Notes under the pieces: generated by a model | Seen by the model: only the letters and a program-made list of their open reading frames with translations | Database searches by the model: none | Told to the model about the DNA's origin: nothing | Source: Saprospiraceae bacterium UBA3362 | Lineage (GTDB): Bacteria; Bacteroidota; Bacteroidia; Chitinophagales; Saprospiraceae | Length of the DNA: 64,000 bases | Assembly: GCA_002360455.1 (NCBI GenBank) | Contig: DEQQ01000044.1 | Span: forward strand, 1 to 64,000 | Reading direction: 5' to 3' | Position numbers and translations under genes: made by a program | Shown here: positions 35,189 through 44,300 of the stretch, piece after piece | Numbering within the stretch: the first letter of the stretch is position 1 | How the letters are laid out: every line of letters begins with the position of its first letter

Positions 35189-36388
35189 TTACTCAAACAA
35201 AGTTATTACTTCATTTAGAATATCCGAAGCAACTTCTGTTTTTGATTTTAATTCAAACGATTTTAGCTTGGAATTAGCATACAAAACGGCCACTTTATTT
35301 GTGTCATAACCAAATCCTTCACCCACGGAGTTGGGAGAATTGATCACAATCATGTCCATATTTTTTTTCTTCAACTTTTGCTGTGCATGCTCCAATATCG
35401 AATTCGTTTCTAAGGCGAATCCAACCAATTTCTGTTCCTTTTTCTTGTGTTCTCCTACATAGAAAGCAATATCCTCTGTTGGAACTAATGTCAGGCTCAT
35501 GTCTTTTAGCTCATTTTTTTTGATTTTTTGATCCACTTTTTTAGCCGGTTTGAAATCTGCTACTGCTGCCGCTAAAATGAAACAATCAACGCTCTCAAAA
35601 TGAGCCTTAACCTCAGATAAAAGCTCGGATGCAGATCGAATTCTGATCAGTTTGATGCGTTCAGAATGTTTAATCTCTTCTTTACTTGGTCCTAAAATAA
35701 GGATAACATTGGCACCTCGTGAAGCAGCTTGTTCTGCTATTCTAATCCCCATTTTACCGGAACTATGATTTCCAATAAAACGAACCGGGTCAATATCTTC
35801 ATAGGTAGGGCCCGCAGTAACCAAAATGGTCTTTCCCTTGAAGTCCAAAACAGGATTCAATTTGGCTGCAATTGCTTGAAAGATTTGCTCAGGTTCTGCC
35901 AATCTTCCCGGGCCACTGAGTCCACTTGCCAATGGACCCTCGCCCACATCAATCAGGTCGATTCCGTAAGAAGCAAGTGTGCTTATGTTTTTTCTTGTAG
36001 AGCCATGTTGCCACATGTCCAAGTCCATAGCAGGAGCAACCATAACGGGACACTTGGCAGAAAGATAGACTGCGGTTAGAAAATTATCGGCCAGCCCAAT
36101 GGCCAGTTTTGCAATTGTATTGGCTGTTGCGGGTGCGACAACCATAAGATCTGCCCACAGTCCAAGTCGCACGTGTTCATTCCATTGCTGATCATTATGA
36201 ATCAGACTCAAAACTGCTTTGCCGGAAAGACTAGACAAGCTCAATTCACCAACAAAATCTTTGGCAGCTTCTGTCATGATGACTTGAACATCAGCACCGG
36301 ACTTAACGAGCATTCTAAGCAATATTACAGATTTGTATGCTGCTATACTTCCGGTGATTGCTAATATTATTTTTTTGCCTTGTAACAC
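35189..36388 (-). CDS. coaBC: Bifunctional phosphopantothenoylcysteine decarboxylase / phosphopantothenate--cysteine ligase
   Basis: The protein makes 4'-phosphopantetheine from phosphopantothenate and cysteine in CoA synthesis. In the 399 residues the N-terminal CoaC flavin domain (about 1-180) shows ITGSIAAYKSVILLRML, the region WNEHVRLGLWADLMVVAPA with the catalytic His, NTIAKLAIGLADNFL and VAPAMDLDMW. The CoaB domain (about 185-399) shows ILVTAGPTYEDIDPVRFIGN with HSSGKMG, AAAVADFKP and the C-terminal NSPNSVGEGFGYDTN. The start codon is GTG (complement of 36386-36388), since no suitable ATG exists. The gene is bracketed by structured elements B and C. Confidence 0.95.
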   Translation of the reverse strand: MLQGKKIILAITGSIAAYKSVILLRMLVKSGADVQVIMTEAAKDFVGELSLSSLSGKAVLSLIHNDQQWNEHVRLGLWADLMVVAPATANTIAKLAIGLADNFLTAVYLSAKCPVMVAPAMDLDMWQHGSTRKNISTLASYGIDLIDVGEGPLASGLSGPGRLAEPEQIFQAIAAKLNPVLDFKGKTILVTAGPTYEDIDPVRFIGNHSSGKMGIRIAEQAASRGANVILILGPSKEEIKHSERIKLIRIRSASELLSEVKAHFESVDCFILAAAVADFKPAKKVDQKIKKNELKDMSLTLVPTEDIAFYVGEHKKKEQKLVGFALETNSILEHAQQKLKKKNMDMIVINSPNSVGEGFGYDTNKVAVLYANSKLKSFELKSKTEVASDILNEVITLFE

Positions 36389-36440
36389 GCTTGCAAGTGT
36401 ATAGTTTGCTTTTATTATAAGAAGTTTAGTAGGGCTTTAT

Positions 36441-36553
36441 GCGTGAGGTGGCTGTAGGGCTTGGTCCCGTGAGTAAAACGAACCGGGACGGAACCTGCCT
36501 AACGGCAGGTGACTCCGGAAGACACCGACCTCTCATGAAATGAGGGGTCACGC
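36441..36553 (+). repeat. Structured dispersed element, copy C (diverged)
   Basis: P1 is GCGTGA (36441-36446) / TCACGC (36548-36553). P2 is GTCCCG (36464-36469) / CGGGAC (36484-36489). P3 is CCTGCC-TAAC-GGCAGG (36494-36509). P4 is GACCTCTCAT-GAA-ATGAGGGGTC (36527-36549), sharing TC with P1. The shared blocks are GCTTGG (36459-36464) and GGAA...CGACC before P4. Stem bases differ from copy A but pair again, most clearly in P1 (GCCTGA/TCAGGC in A). The element points opposite to the surrounding coaBC and rpoZ genes. Confidence 0.62.
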
Positions 36554-36582
36554 CCAAATATCTCTTCAGATCAATCTCCAAA

Positions 36583-36921
36583 TTAATCGATCTCCTGAGT
36601 AGACTTGTATTTGTATTCTACTTTGTCATTGAGAAATTCATCTAGAGCTATAAGAACCGGATTGGGAAGTTTTTCATAAAACTTAGAGATCTCGATCTGT
36701 TCTTTGTTTTCATGAACTTCTTCAATGGTGTCAGAACTGCTGGCAAATTCTTCCAGCTTTTCATGCAGCTCCATTTTAAGATCATTGGACAGCTGAGAAG
36801 CTCGTTTTGCAATAACATTGATCGTCTCGTAGATATTGCCGGTACGAGTGGCCAAATCTTTTACATCTCTAGCTTGAACATTAGGATTTATTCCCGATGC
36901 TTGTGCTTTGATATCTGTCAT
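36583..36921 (-). CDS. rpoZ: DNA-directed RNA polymerase omega subunit (Bacteroidota type)
   Basis: The 112-residue protein has the segments conserved in Bacteroidota omega proteins: DLATRTGNIYETINVIAKRA, which corresponds to the RpoZ helix that contacts beta-prime, then KEQIEISKFYEKLPNPVLIA and LDEFLNDKVEY. Similarity to the proteobacterial form is low, so the call rests on the TGNIYETVxxIxKRA pattern and on the bamD-rpoZ-coaBC order usual in the phylum. It overlaps the end of bamD by 41 bases. Confidence 0.87.
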   Translation of the reverse strand: MTDIKAQASGINPNVQARDVKDLATRTGNIYETINVIAKRASQLSNDLKMELHEKLEEFASSSDTIEEVHENKEQIEISKFYEKLPNPVLIALDEFLNDKVEYKYKSTQEID

Positions 36922-37729
36922 ATTTCTGATTTTTAGCTTTAGACTTTGCGTCTTCTTTAATTTTTTTTATTTCTTGGGCGTATTTACCGCCTGTGTATCT
37001 TTTTTGGAATAATTCTGCCTTCTCTACAGCTTGCAAATATCGTTCCTTTTGTTTTTCGAAAATGCTGTTTTCTGCAAGCTCAAAAGAGGCTTTGGCAATC
37101 AAATATCGTATTTCTCGATCTTCTTTGGTTTCCGGAAAGTCAGTCAATAAGTTTTCTAATGTCGTAATCCCGGCTTGATAATGCTTGGTGTCAAGGTATA
37201 ACCTGCCTTGTTCAAGAGCCTTGGTTTCCAACTTAAGTCTGAGATTGTCAATCAACTGGTTACATTCTCCAACTTTCTTGGACTCAGGGTAAGTATTAAC
37301 AAATGCTTGCAATGCTTCGATGGCCTTTGCAGTACCCGATTGGTCTAATCTAAATCCCGGAGATGTTTTGTAAATTGCGTATGCTGCAAGAAACTCAGCC
37401 TCTTCCTTACGAGGATTGTTTGGGAATGTGATGCTGTAATTTTTGAATAAATGGGCTGCCATCTCATACTCTGACAACTGATAATGGCAATCGGCATAAT
37501 TATAATATAGATCGTCAGCTTCTTTCTGCCCTCTGTATGAGCTTAAAGCAAGCTCGTACAAAGCTTGAGCCCTTACCCAATCTTTTTTCTTATAGTAATC
37601 ATTGGCGGCCTTCAACATCAAGGGAGCATCGTTGCTGGTGCGAATCTTCTCATAGGTGGATTTGCACGAACTTAGGCCAAGGCCCAGACACAACAAGATT
37701 ACATAAAGGAATAAGGAAGGTAAATTCAT
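36881..37729 (-). CDS. bamD: Outer-membrane assembly lipoprotein BamD
   Basis: The 282-residue protein has a lipoprotein signal (SLFLYVILLCLGLGLSSC) and TPR-like repeats (LMLKAANDYYKKKDWVRAQA, LYYNYADCHYQLSEYEMAAH, EFLAAYAIYKTSPGFRLDQ, ALQAFVNTYPESKKV). BamD works with BamA in inserting barrel proteins. The end is a Lys-rich helix (KIKKIKEDAKSKAKNQK). I chose the ATG at the signal; an upstream ATG at 37750 would lie before the promoter-like box TATCTTTG. It overlaps rpoZ by 41 bases. Confidence 0.92.
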   Translation of the reverse strand: MNLPSLFLYVILLCLGLGLSSCKSTYEKIRTSNDAPLMLKAANDYYKKKDWVRAQALYELALSSYRGQKEADDLYYNYADCHYQLSEYEMAAHLFKNYSITFPNNPRKEEAEFLAAYAIYKTSPGFRLDQSGTAKAIEALQAFVNTYPESKKVGECNQLIDNLRLKLETKALEQGRLYLDTKHYQAGITTLENLLTDFPETKEDREIRYLIAKASFELAENSIFEKQKERYLQAVEKAELFQKRYTGGKYAQEIKKIKEDAKSKAKNQKYDRYQSTSIGNKS

Positions 37730-37737
37730 AAAGCTTG

Positions 37738-37745
37738 CAAAGATA
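37738..37745 (-). promoter_or_regulatory. -7 box of bamD
   Basis: On the minus strand TATCTTTG followed by C matches TAnnTTTG and lies only 8 bases before the ATG at 37729, implying an almost leaderless transcript. No clear TTG element is seen upstream. Confidence 0.45.
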
Positions 37746-37859
37746 GGCATTTTAACGAAAAAATCTCTAAATTGTTGTATTTTGAGATAATGGTATTCTT
37801 ATTAAAGCAAATTAAATGACTCTGATAGAGGTATGAGTTAAAATTCTCATTTTTGCAGC

Positions 37860-38558
37860 ATGCTGTTTAGGTTCAAAAAAGCAGAAATAGAAATCCAAGA
37901 CTCTGTTTTTCCGGTAACTACAGATTCTGTGTTGTTGGCCGCATACTCAGCATTGACAAAGCCTAAAAAGGTTCTTGATCTTTGCTGTGGCAGTGGGTTG
38001 GTGGCAGTTTTGATTGGTACTGAACACAGAACTGTGAGCAAGCTTTGTTTTGTAGATATTCACTTACAATCTTTAGAAAATGCCAGAGAAAATGCGATCC
38101 GAAATCAATTGGGAGGACTCAGCGAATTTTACCATTCAGATTTAGCAACCCTTGAAGTTCGCGAAACCTTTGATCTAATCGTTGTTAATCCTCCTTATTT
38201 TGAGGAAAATGTGTTGGCTCCAAATCACAATAGAACAAGGCAAAGAAATCAACAATCTTTAGACTTTAAGACATTAGCTCTCTGTTGCAGGCAGCATTTA
38301 AGTTACGAGGGTGCAGTGTTTATAGTTGTTCCCTGGGCTAAAGAATCTTCGTGTTCACAAGCTATGTACAGTTTAGGAATGCAGTTGACGGAAATTGTAA
38401 AAATAAGGCATCGGAGTGAGTCTCCGGTGTCAATTTGTCTGTTAAAATTTCAATGGATTGCACATCCCATAATAGTTCAAACTCAGGTTTTATTTGATTT
38501 TGAAGGAAGAAAGAGTGAATGGTTTTTGAAGCTTACCGACAATTATTATTTGGACTAA
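37860..38558 (+). CDS. trmN6: tRNA1(Val) adenine-N6 methyltransferase (TrmN6/YfiC-like)
   Basis: The 232-residue protein is a SAM-dependent Rossmann methyltransferase: TDSVLLAAYSALTKPKKVLD, then LDLCCGSGLVAVLIG (motif I, about residues 38-52), VDIHLQSLENARENA, and the N6-adenine catalytic motif VVNPPYFEEN (about 116-125). In E. coli this family modifies A37 of tRNA1(Val). A related N6-methyltransferase target cannot be excluded. It is divergent from bamD. Confidence 0.9.
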   Translation: MLFRFKKAEIEIQDSVFPVTTDSVLLAAYSALTKPKKVLDLCCGSGLVAVLIGTEHRTVSKLCFVDIHLQSLENARENAIRNQLGGLSEFYHSDLATLEVRETFDLIVVNPPYFEENVLAPNHNRTRQRNQQSLDFKTLALCCRQHLSYEGAVFIVVPWAKESSCSQAMYSLGMQLTEIVKIRHRSESPVSICLLKFQWIAHPIIVQTQVLFDFEGRKSEWFLKLTDNYYLD

Positions 38559-38583
38559 TTAGAGAATCTGTTTTGAGTTCATT

Positions 38584-39042
38584 TTATTTATTCAGTTTGA
38601 GTTTCCATTTTTTTGCGCGTGTTCCTGTAAGTTCGAATTGAAATCCTTCTGACTTTAGCTGGTTCATTTGAAAGTCAGCGCCTCCACTTAATTTTTCATT
38701 AGGGCTTAAGTCGTCCTTAACAATTCTCCAATAAGGCGGAATTTTTTTTGCTCCCTGTGATTGTAGTTCCATTGCATATTCTGAGACAATCCTGAGAAAA
38801 ATTCCGGTGGTAAGAGGGCAGGCGTAGTCTGCATTATTGAGTTCACATAATTGCTCTTTAAGCTGTGAGACTAGCATTATTTTGCCTTTGGATATGCTGT
38901 TGATAATAGATTCAATCTGTCTTGGAGTAGGAATGGTCATTTTTTCTCCACCATATCTTAAGTTCCACTCCTCTGGACCTTTGATTACCTCAGGTTTGCT
39001 GTGTTTGTCCATTTTTTCCTTCCAAGAAGTTTTACTGCGCAT
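38584..39042 (-). CDS. Alkyltransferase-like (MGMT-related) protein without active-site cysteine
   Basis: The 152-residue protein has a Lys-rich start and then TIPTPRQIESIINSISKG and MLVSQLKEQL, in the place of the DNA-binding winged helix of O6-alkylguanine transferases. KIPPYWRIVKDDLSPNEKLS resembles the segment after the transferase active site (VPxHRVV...GxLS). It is followed by QMNQLKSEGF (as RxxLLxxEG). The PCHR cysteine motif is absent; the aligned position has PPYWRIV. It may be a DNA-binding alkyltransferase-like protein; this is inference. The start at ATG 39042 is supported by the box at 39052-39059. Confidence 0.65.
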   Translation of the reverse strand: MRSKTSWKEKMDKHSKPEVIKGPEEWNLRYGGEKMTIPTPRQIESIINSISKGKIMLVSQLKEQLCELNNADYACPLTTGIFLRIVSEYAMELQSQGAKKIPPYWRIVKDDLSPNEKLSGGADFQMNQLKSEGFQFELTGTRAKKWKLKLNK

Positions 39043-39051
39043 TTTTTTTAT

Positions 39052-39059
39052 CAAAAATA
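39052..39059 (-). promoter_or_regulatory. -7 box of the alkyltransferase-like gene
   Basis: On the minus strand TATTTTTG fits TAnnTTTG, 9 bases before the ATG at 39042. This excludes the in-frame TTG at 39054 as the start. Confidence 0.4.
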
Positions 39060-39185
39060 AGAAAGTTTAGGATTAAAGAAATATAATTTGAAAGTAGAGG
39101 TCGACAGGCAAGGACCATATAGACGAGTTTTACCGGTTTGAAAAATAGACCTATTAATAAAAGATTCAACTTTCAAAAAATTCAG

Positions 39186-39193
39186 TATTTTTG
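39186..39193 (+). promoter_or_regulatory. -7 box of the DUF3127 gene
   Basis: TATTTTTG followed by C fits TAnnTTTG, 24 bases before the ATG at 39218. A start codon at 39191 lies inside this box and is unlikely. Confidence 0.45.
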
Positions 39194-39217
39194 CAGACAA
39201 ATCAAAACTTATTTGGC

Positions 39218-39574
39218 ATGGCATCTTTTCAAATTTCGGGAAAGCTTGTAAAAAAATACGACACTGAATCAAAATCTGCCTCGTTTCAGGCTAGAGATTT
39301 TGTAATCGTTACAGAAGATCAATTTCCTCAGTATATAAAATTTCAATTGGTGCAAGACAGGTGCGCTATTCTGGATCCTTTCAGAGAGGAAGAAAAGATC
39401 ACTGTGCATTTTGATATTAGGGGAAAAGAGTGGCAGGGAAAATATCTTACCAATCTCAACGCCTGGAAAATCGATGGTCAAAAGGAACAGGTTCCTGCGG
39501 GACAAACGGTGGTAAATTCGGCAGGTCCGGATCCGTTTGCACAAGCTCCGGCATTAGACGATTTACCATTTTAA
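39218..39574 (+). CDS. DUF3127 family OB-fold protein
   Basis: The 118-residue protein begins FQISGKLVKKYDTESKSASF and has FVIVTEDQFPQYIKFQLVQD, KITVHFDIRGKEWQGKYLTN and LNAWKID, the pattern of the DUF3127 family, which resembles single-stranded DNA-binding OB folds. The tail is low complexity and ends in an acidic, aromatic tip (DDLPF), very like the acidic tip of SSB proteins that recruits partners. That suggests, but does not prove, a role on single-stranded nucleic acid. Confidence 0.85.
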   Translation: MASFQISGKLVKKYDTESKSASFQARDFVIVTEDQFPQYIKFQLVQDRCAILDPFREEEKITVHFDIRGKEWQGKYLTNLNAWKIDGQKEQVPAGQTVVNSAGPDPFAQAPALDDLPF

Positions 39575-39607
39575 TTGGGGTTTCAGCATTCCTTTTTAGT
39601 CAATCTT

Positions 39608-40192
39608 ATGATAAGGCATAGAATAGCAAGTTTCATTGGGTTGATTTCTGTGTTTGGTTTCAAGCTGTTTGGACAGGTTGATACAGTTGTGTTTTTATCA
39701 TTAGCTTCTTTTCAAGATGAAAGCGAGTGGCGATTTCATGTTCCTAAGCCGGAAGAAGAAATAAGCTCCATAGAGTTGGAAAGGGGCTATTTGAGAAAGA
39801 GATGGACAACGGACAGGATATGTACCGACTGGGATTGTGAGTTTGGAGAGACCAGAGGATTTGTAAGATTGAAGTGGAAAAATAAAGCAAATGATTGGGA
39901 GGCGAGATTCGGAAACGAGTATCTCAGTTTTGCCCCGATTTGGCGGGGACAATTCGATCAGTGGAGAGTGGAATGGAAAGGAAAAGAATATAAAATTAAA
40001 TTGGAGTTGGACAATGATGGAATTGCCTATGTTTTATTTGACCAAAAACAAGCTATAGCGCAATCTTATAATCGCTTCTTTGGTGAGTTTGAAGATTGGA
40101 TTATAGAGACAAATGGGGATGTTTCTCCTGAGCAAATTCTTGTATTAAGTTTTATTAGTATATATTACGGATTGATAATAAATGCGCAGTAA
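39608..40192 (+). CDS. Unknown secreted protein
   Basis: The 194-residue protein has an N-terminal signal-like segment (RIASFIGLISVFGFKLFGQ), then a Trp- and charge-rich, beta-looking domain (WRFHVPKPEEEISSIELERG, CTDWDCEFGETRGFVRLKWK, FDQWRVEWKGKEYKIKLELD). I recognise no family. The start at ATG 39608 keeps the signal peptide whole; an earlier TTG at 39575 directly abuts the DUF3127 stop and adds nothing conserved. Confidence 0.7.
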   Translation: MIRHRIASFIGLISVFGFKLFGQVDTVVFLSLASFQDESEWRFHVPKPEEEISSIELERGYLRKRWTTDRICTDWDCEFGETRGFVRLKWKNKANDWEARFGNEYLSFAPIWRGQFDQWRVEWKGKEYKIKLELDNDGIAYVLFDQKQAIAQSYNRFFGEFEDWIIETNGDVSPEQILVLSFISIYYGLIINAQ

Positions 40193-40269
40193 GCAGATTA
40201 ATGAGTAATTTTTGATATGTATCCTTTTACCAATTTTTCGTCCTAACCTTAGAACGAGAATTGAAGAAA

Positions 40270-40752
40270 ATGGAACCAAGTCATATTGTTATTATATCGA
40301 GTTATAAATCGCTGCTTGTAGCTTGTTTATTGCTCTGTACAAGCTCATTATTGAGTTCCCAGCAAAACAGAGTTTCCTTAAGTAAAAGCCAAATTCAAAA
40401 TGATTACACCGATGTTTATTGTGCCGGTGTTATGAATGATTGGAATGGCAGTTACACCATAAAAATTCCAAATTTGGAAATGGTGGAAAGAGTAGTGCTC
40501 GAAGCTGTATATCCTGTATTGCCTGAGGTAAAGAGTTTTCCGGAGCAGGTTATCAAATTCAAAAATGGAAAACAAGAATTGGCGGTTGCCAATCCTAAGA
40601 GAGAAAATCTTGCCAATGTGCAAAACAATTGGTTTACTTACAGGGCATCAATGATACCCGAACAAAATGAAATTAGTTTAGAATGCTCCAAAGATTTTAT
40701 TCCGGTTTGTTATAGGATTTTAGTTTATAAAAAGTCGGAAAAAAGTCTGTAA
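40270..40752 (+). CDS. Unknown secreted protein
   Basis: The 160-residue protein has a signal-like N-terminus (SLLVACLLLCTSSLLSSQ) and then DVYCAGVMNDWNGSYTIKIP, ERVVLEAVYPVLPEVKSFPE and FKNGKQELAVANPKRENL. It has three Cys residues in the mature part. I recognise no family. It lies 77 bases after another unknown secreted protein of similar size, and the pair could be functionally linked; nothing in the sequence proves it. Confidence 0.65.
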   Translation: MEPSHIVIISSYKSLLVACLLLCTSSLLSSQQNRVSLSKSQIQNDYTDVYCAGVMNDWNGSYTIKIPNLEMVERVVLEAVYPVLPEVKSFPEQVIKFKNGKQELAVANPKRENLANVQNNWFTYRASMIPEQNEISLECSKDFIPVCYRILVYKKSEKSL

Positions 40753-40770
40753 GCTTAGATTTCTTTTTTA

Positions 40771-41253
40771 TTACAGTTTTATCACCTTTGCAAGGTTTGC
40801 TTCTTGATAGCGAATTGATTTGAGAACTTTTTTGTCAGATTTCCTATATACTAAATATTTTCCGTCAGAGAATTCGGCATAAGCATCTTCTGATTTATTG
40901 GTTTTATACCAGTCTATAGATTGTTCGGCTTCCTCCAAACTGCTGCATGCTTTACTCATATTGGATGCTTGAACATGATCGAATAAATTTTTAAATTGAT
41001 CGGCTAATCCGAACTCTAGAATGGCTCCGGACAGCACATATTGCAAATCACAGAAGGCATCTGCAGCAGCAACCAAATCTTGAGCTTCTACTGCTTCTTC
41101 CAGTTCACGCAACTCTTCTTTGAGTAGATTTAACCTTAATTGGACTCTTGCTTGATCAGGGATTTGAGCTTGATTCAGGACAGGCAATTTGAACAGTTGG
41201 TGAAACGCTGCCACGTCGTTAAGTGCATTGGCTTCAGGAAAATTGGTTTTCAT
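40771..41253 (-). CDS. MazG-like nucleoside triphosphate pyrophosphohydrolase
   Basis: The 160-residue protein has the all-alpha NTP-PPase pattern: VQLRLNLLKEELRELEEAVE (metal-binding ExxEE), then DLVAAADAFCDLQYVLSGAI with the second ExxD-type motif as DAFCDLQY. A C-terminal extension follows (FSDGKYLVYRKSDKKVLKS). Such enzymes clean up non-canonical nucleotides; the substrate is not evident. The start was set at ATG 41253, because in-frame upstream codons overlap the terminator of the neighbouring protease gene. Confidence 0.82.
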   Translation of the reverse strand: MKTNFPEANALNDVAAFHQLFKLPVLNQAQIPDQARVQLRLNLLKEELRELEEAVEAQDLVAAADAFCDLQYVLSGAILEFGLADQFKNLFDHVQASNMSKACSSLEEAEQSIDWYKTNKSEDAYAEFSDGKYLVYRKSDKKVLKSIRYQEANLAKVIKL

Positions 41254-41274
41254 AAAATGGATTGTTTGAATTAA

Positions 41275-41308
41275 ATAAAAAAGCTCATGCATATTTCAGC
41301 ATGAGCCT
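41275..41308 (-). terminator. Terminator of the PKD metalloprotease gene
   Basis: On the minus strand the 8-bp stem GCTCATGC / GCATGAGC (41306-41299 and 41290-41283) with an 8-base loop is followed by a T-run (complement of 41277-41282). It begins about 22 bases after the protease stop codon. Confidence 0.88.
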
Positions 41309-41329
41309 TTCAGATTTTTGCGGATTAAA

Positions 41330-44300
41330 TTATTGAATTATCAATTTTGTTGTTTGATTTTCAACCTCGTTGGACAGTTGGATAAAGTAAGATCCTTTAC
41401 TCAATGCACTTAGGTCGAATCGAACGGATTGTTCAGGATTTGAGATCGTTCTTTGGTACACAAGAGAGCCTTGCATGTTGAAGACCCTCACACGATATTG
41501 TGAGTTTGGACTTTGTTCAAAATTCAAGACAAACATTCCTTCACTTGGATTGGGTACTATTGTCCAAGGTTTGGCAGGAGTAGTAGAAGATCTAGGATTC
41601 AATTTGTTGAAAGGATCTTCATCATTGCCCTCACTGTATTCTTTGTTTGCTTTTGGACACTTGATTGGCGACAACACTTTGATGTAATTTGTTTTAGTTA
41701 AAGTGTTAGAGCCATTTGTATTCTTAACAACCAATTTGACAGAATAGGTTCCGGCTTTCCAATAGACTACTTTTGGATTTTGTTCTGTGGACAATGCAGG
41801 AATTGCTCCACTAAATTGCCAAGACCAATCATTGACGTCTTTAGAGGAAAGGTCTTTAAACTGAACAAAGCTTCCTGCACATACTAAAGTTGTATCCGAA
41901 ATAAAAGAAACCTTAGGGATAAGATAGACAATAACATCTTTAGTAATTGAAACTGTTCCGCATTCATTTGTAACAGACAGTATTACTTTAAATTCACCTT
42001 CTGATGCGAAAGTATGAGAAGGATTAGGCTCTGTACTTTGTTTGCCATCTCCAAAATCCCAAGCATAACTATTGCCAAATTGAGATTGATTTGTAAAGTT
42101 CACAGATAACCCTGAGATAGCATAATTGTATGCAGAAATCGGGTTTTGATTTACTTTGATATAGCCTGTTTGAGTACTTACTTTGGTATCAATACCATCA
42201 GTCACTTCCAAAGTCACATCGTACGTACCGGCCTGATCATAACTTACCAATGGATTCGGGCTGGTGCTTGAGCTTGGATTTCCGCCCGGGAAAGTCCATT
42301 TGAATGAGTTTGCGCCTTGAGATTGATTTTGATATTGTACCTGCATTGGTGCACAACCGATTCTCGTATTAGCATTAAATGCTGCAAATAATCCTGCACT
42401 GACAGTGATTGTTTTGTCGAGAGTGTCTTTGCCGCATTTATTGTCTACAATCAATCTCACATTGTATGTTCCGCTTTGACCATAAGTATAGTTTGGATTG
42501 GCATCTTTGGAAGTAGTTCCATCTCCAAAACTCCAATTGTAATTTTTGCCTCTTATAGATTGATTAAAAAAATCTACATTTAATCCTGTGATCAACTCAT
42601 CAAATTTGGCTGTAGGAACAGTATCGACTACAATGTATTTGGATCTGGTAAAAGTATGATCGTAAGCAGCATTAGACACTTTTAATTTTACTGTAAATGA
42701 GTCTGCGTAATTGTAGGTTACCGTAGGATTTAATTGTGTAGAAAATGAAGGATTTCCTCCAGGAAACGACCATTCATAGCGCACCACATTGTTTGAAGAC
42801 AGGTTTTTAAAACGAACTGTAAAACTTGCACAGCCTAATGTAGTATCTGCCTCAAAATTAGCAATAGGTGGGGTAGCTATAGTAATTCTCTTTGTGTAAG
42901 TCTTAGACCCACAAAAATTTGTAACCGTCAATTTTACTGTGAAAGTTCCGTCTCTGTTGTATTCGTGTTCAGGATTTTCATCGGTTGACATTTCTCCGTC
43001 TCCGAAATCCCATTTATAAGTATCTCCGTTGGAAGATTGATTATTAAAGAATACATGTCTGAGGTCGATTATTTCATCAAAGAAAGCAATAACCGGATCG
43101 TAAACATAGATATACTGATTTTGAGTTACTACATCATCTCCACTTGCATTTCTTACTTCCAGGGTAACATCGTATATTCCACCTGCATTATAAGTAACTA
43201 CGGGATTTTGTTGGGTTGAAGTAGATGGAGTACCTCCAGGAAATGACCAAAGCCAAGAGGTAGGATTGCCAGTAGATAGGTCTCTAAAAGTAACTCTCAA
43301 AGGCGCACAACCAATAGTAGGTGATCCACTAAAGGCTGCTGTAGGGGCAGATCCACTAGAACAAATATCCAGACACCATCTGGAGGAAATATGTCCACTA
43401 ATTGCGCTGATTGATGCTGACGACCATGTGCTTGAGCCATTCACTGCAGGTGCCATGATAGTATTGGAACCTGAGGCATCATGCCCGGCACTGAAGTTGT
43501 GTCCAACCTCATGAGCTTGAAGCTGTCTGTTGGTATTTGAGGCTGTAGAGAAGGCACTGCACACATTATATCTATTGCTGGTACATACGACACCTACCCA
43601 AGCTAGGCCCACGGCCCCGGAGGTATATTTTCTGGTCCAAGCAGTAGCAAAGTCATAACTGGCTCCATTATAGCCTCCACCGTTGCCCCAAGACAAATGG
43701 ACATCCAAATGAGTATTTATATTATTTACGCCGTTCCAAGGATCTGAAGAGGTGGTAGTGGCAACATAAGTGGCAGAAGCAGCCATTTGGACGCCATGGG
43801 CAAATTCATTATCATAATTGGTTTCTACTAAAGCCAAAATTCCTGTTGCCCAAGCTTCAGCAGTGCCGGAATTATTCCCTTGCCATTGGAAAATAGTCAA
43901 ATCCATGGCCAATGCGGCCTCTACAGTAACACAATGGTTCCTGTTATTTAATTCGTTGTGATTTTCTTTGAATTGATCCATTTGGGCTTTGTAAAAATCA
44001 TAACCACAGTTCACTGCGGGATTTTTCTTTACATCATTGGTGTTGTAGAAGATAAACTCAGAGTCTGAGGACAATGGATCAGAAAGCCTTGCTTTTTCAA
44101 CAAAATAAGTATTTCCGTTCTCTTCTACACTTAAAAGTAGGAAGTTGTCAGAAATGGTCATAAAGGCTTTTGATCCGGGACTGTTTCTGTTATACCCTTT
44201 AAAAAATTGCAAGTTTTTGTTTCTTCCCAATTTTTTTACACCTTCGTCAGTACCTACCAAAAGCTGGTAATCGGGGGTAAGGGCTTCAAAACCGAAAAGG

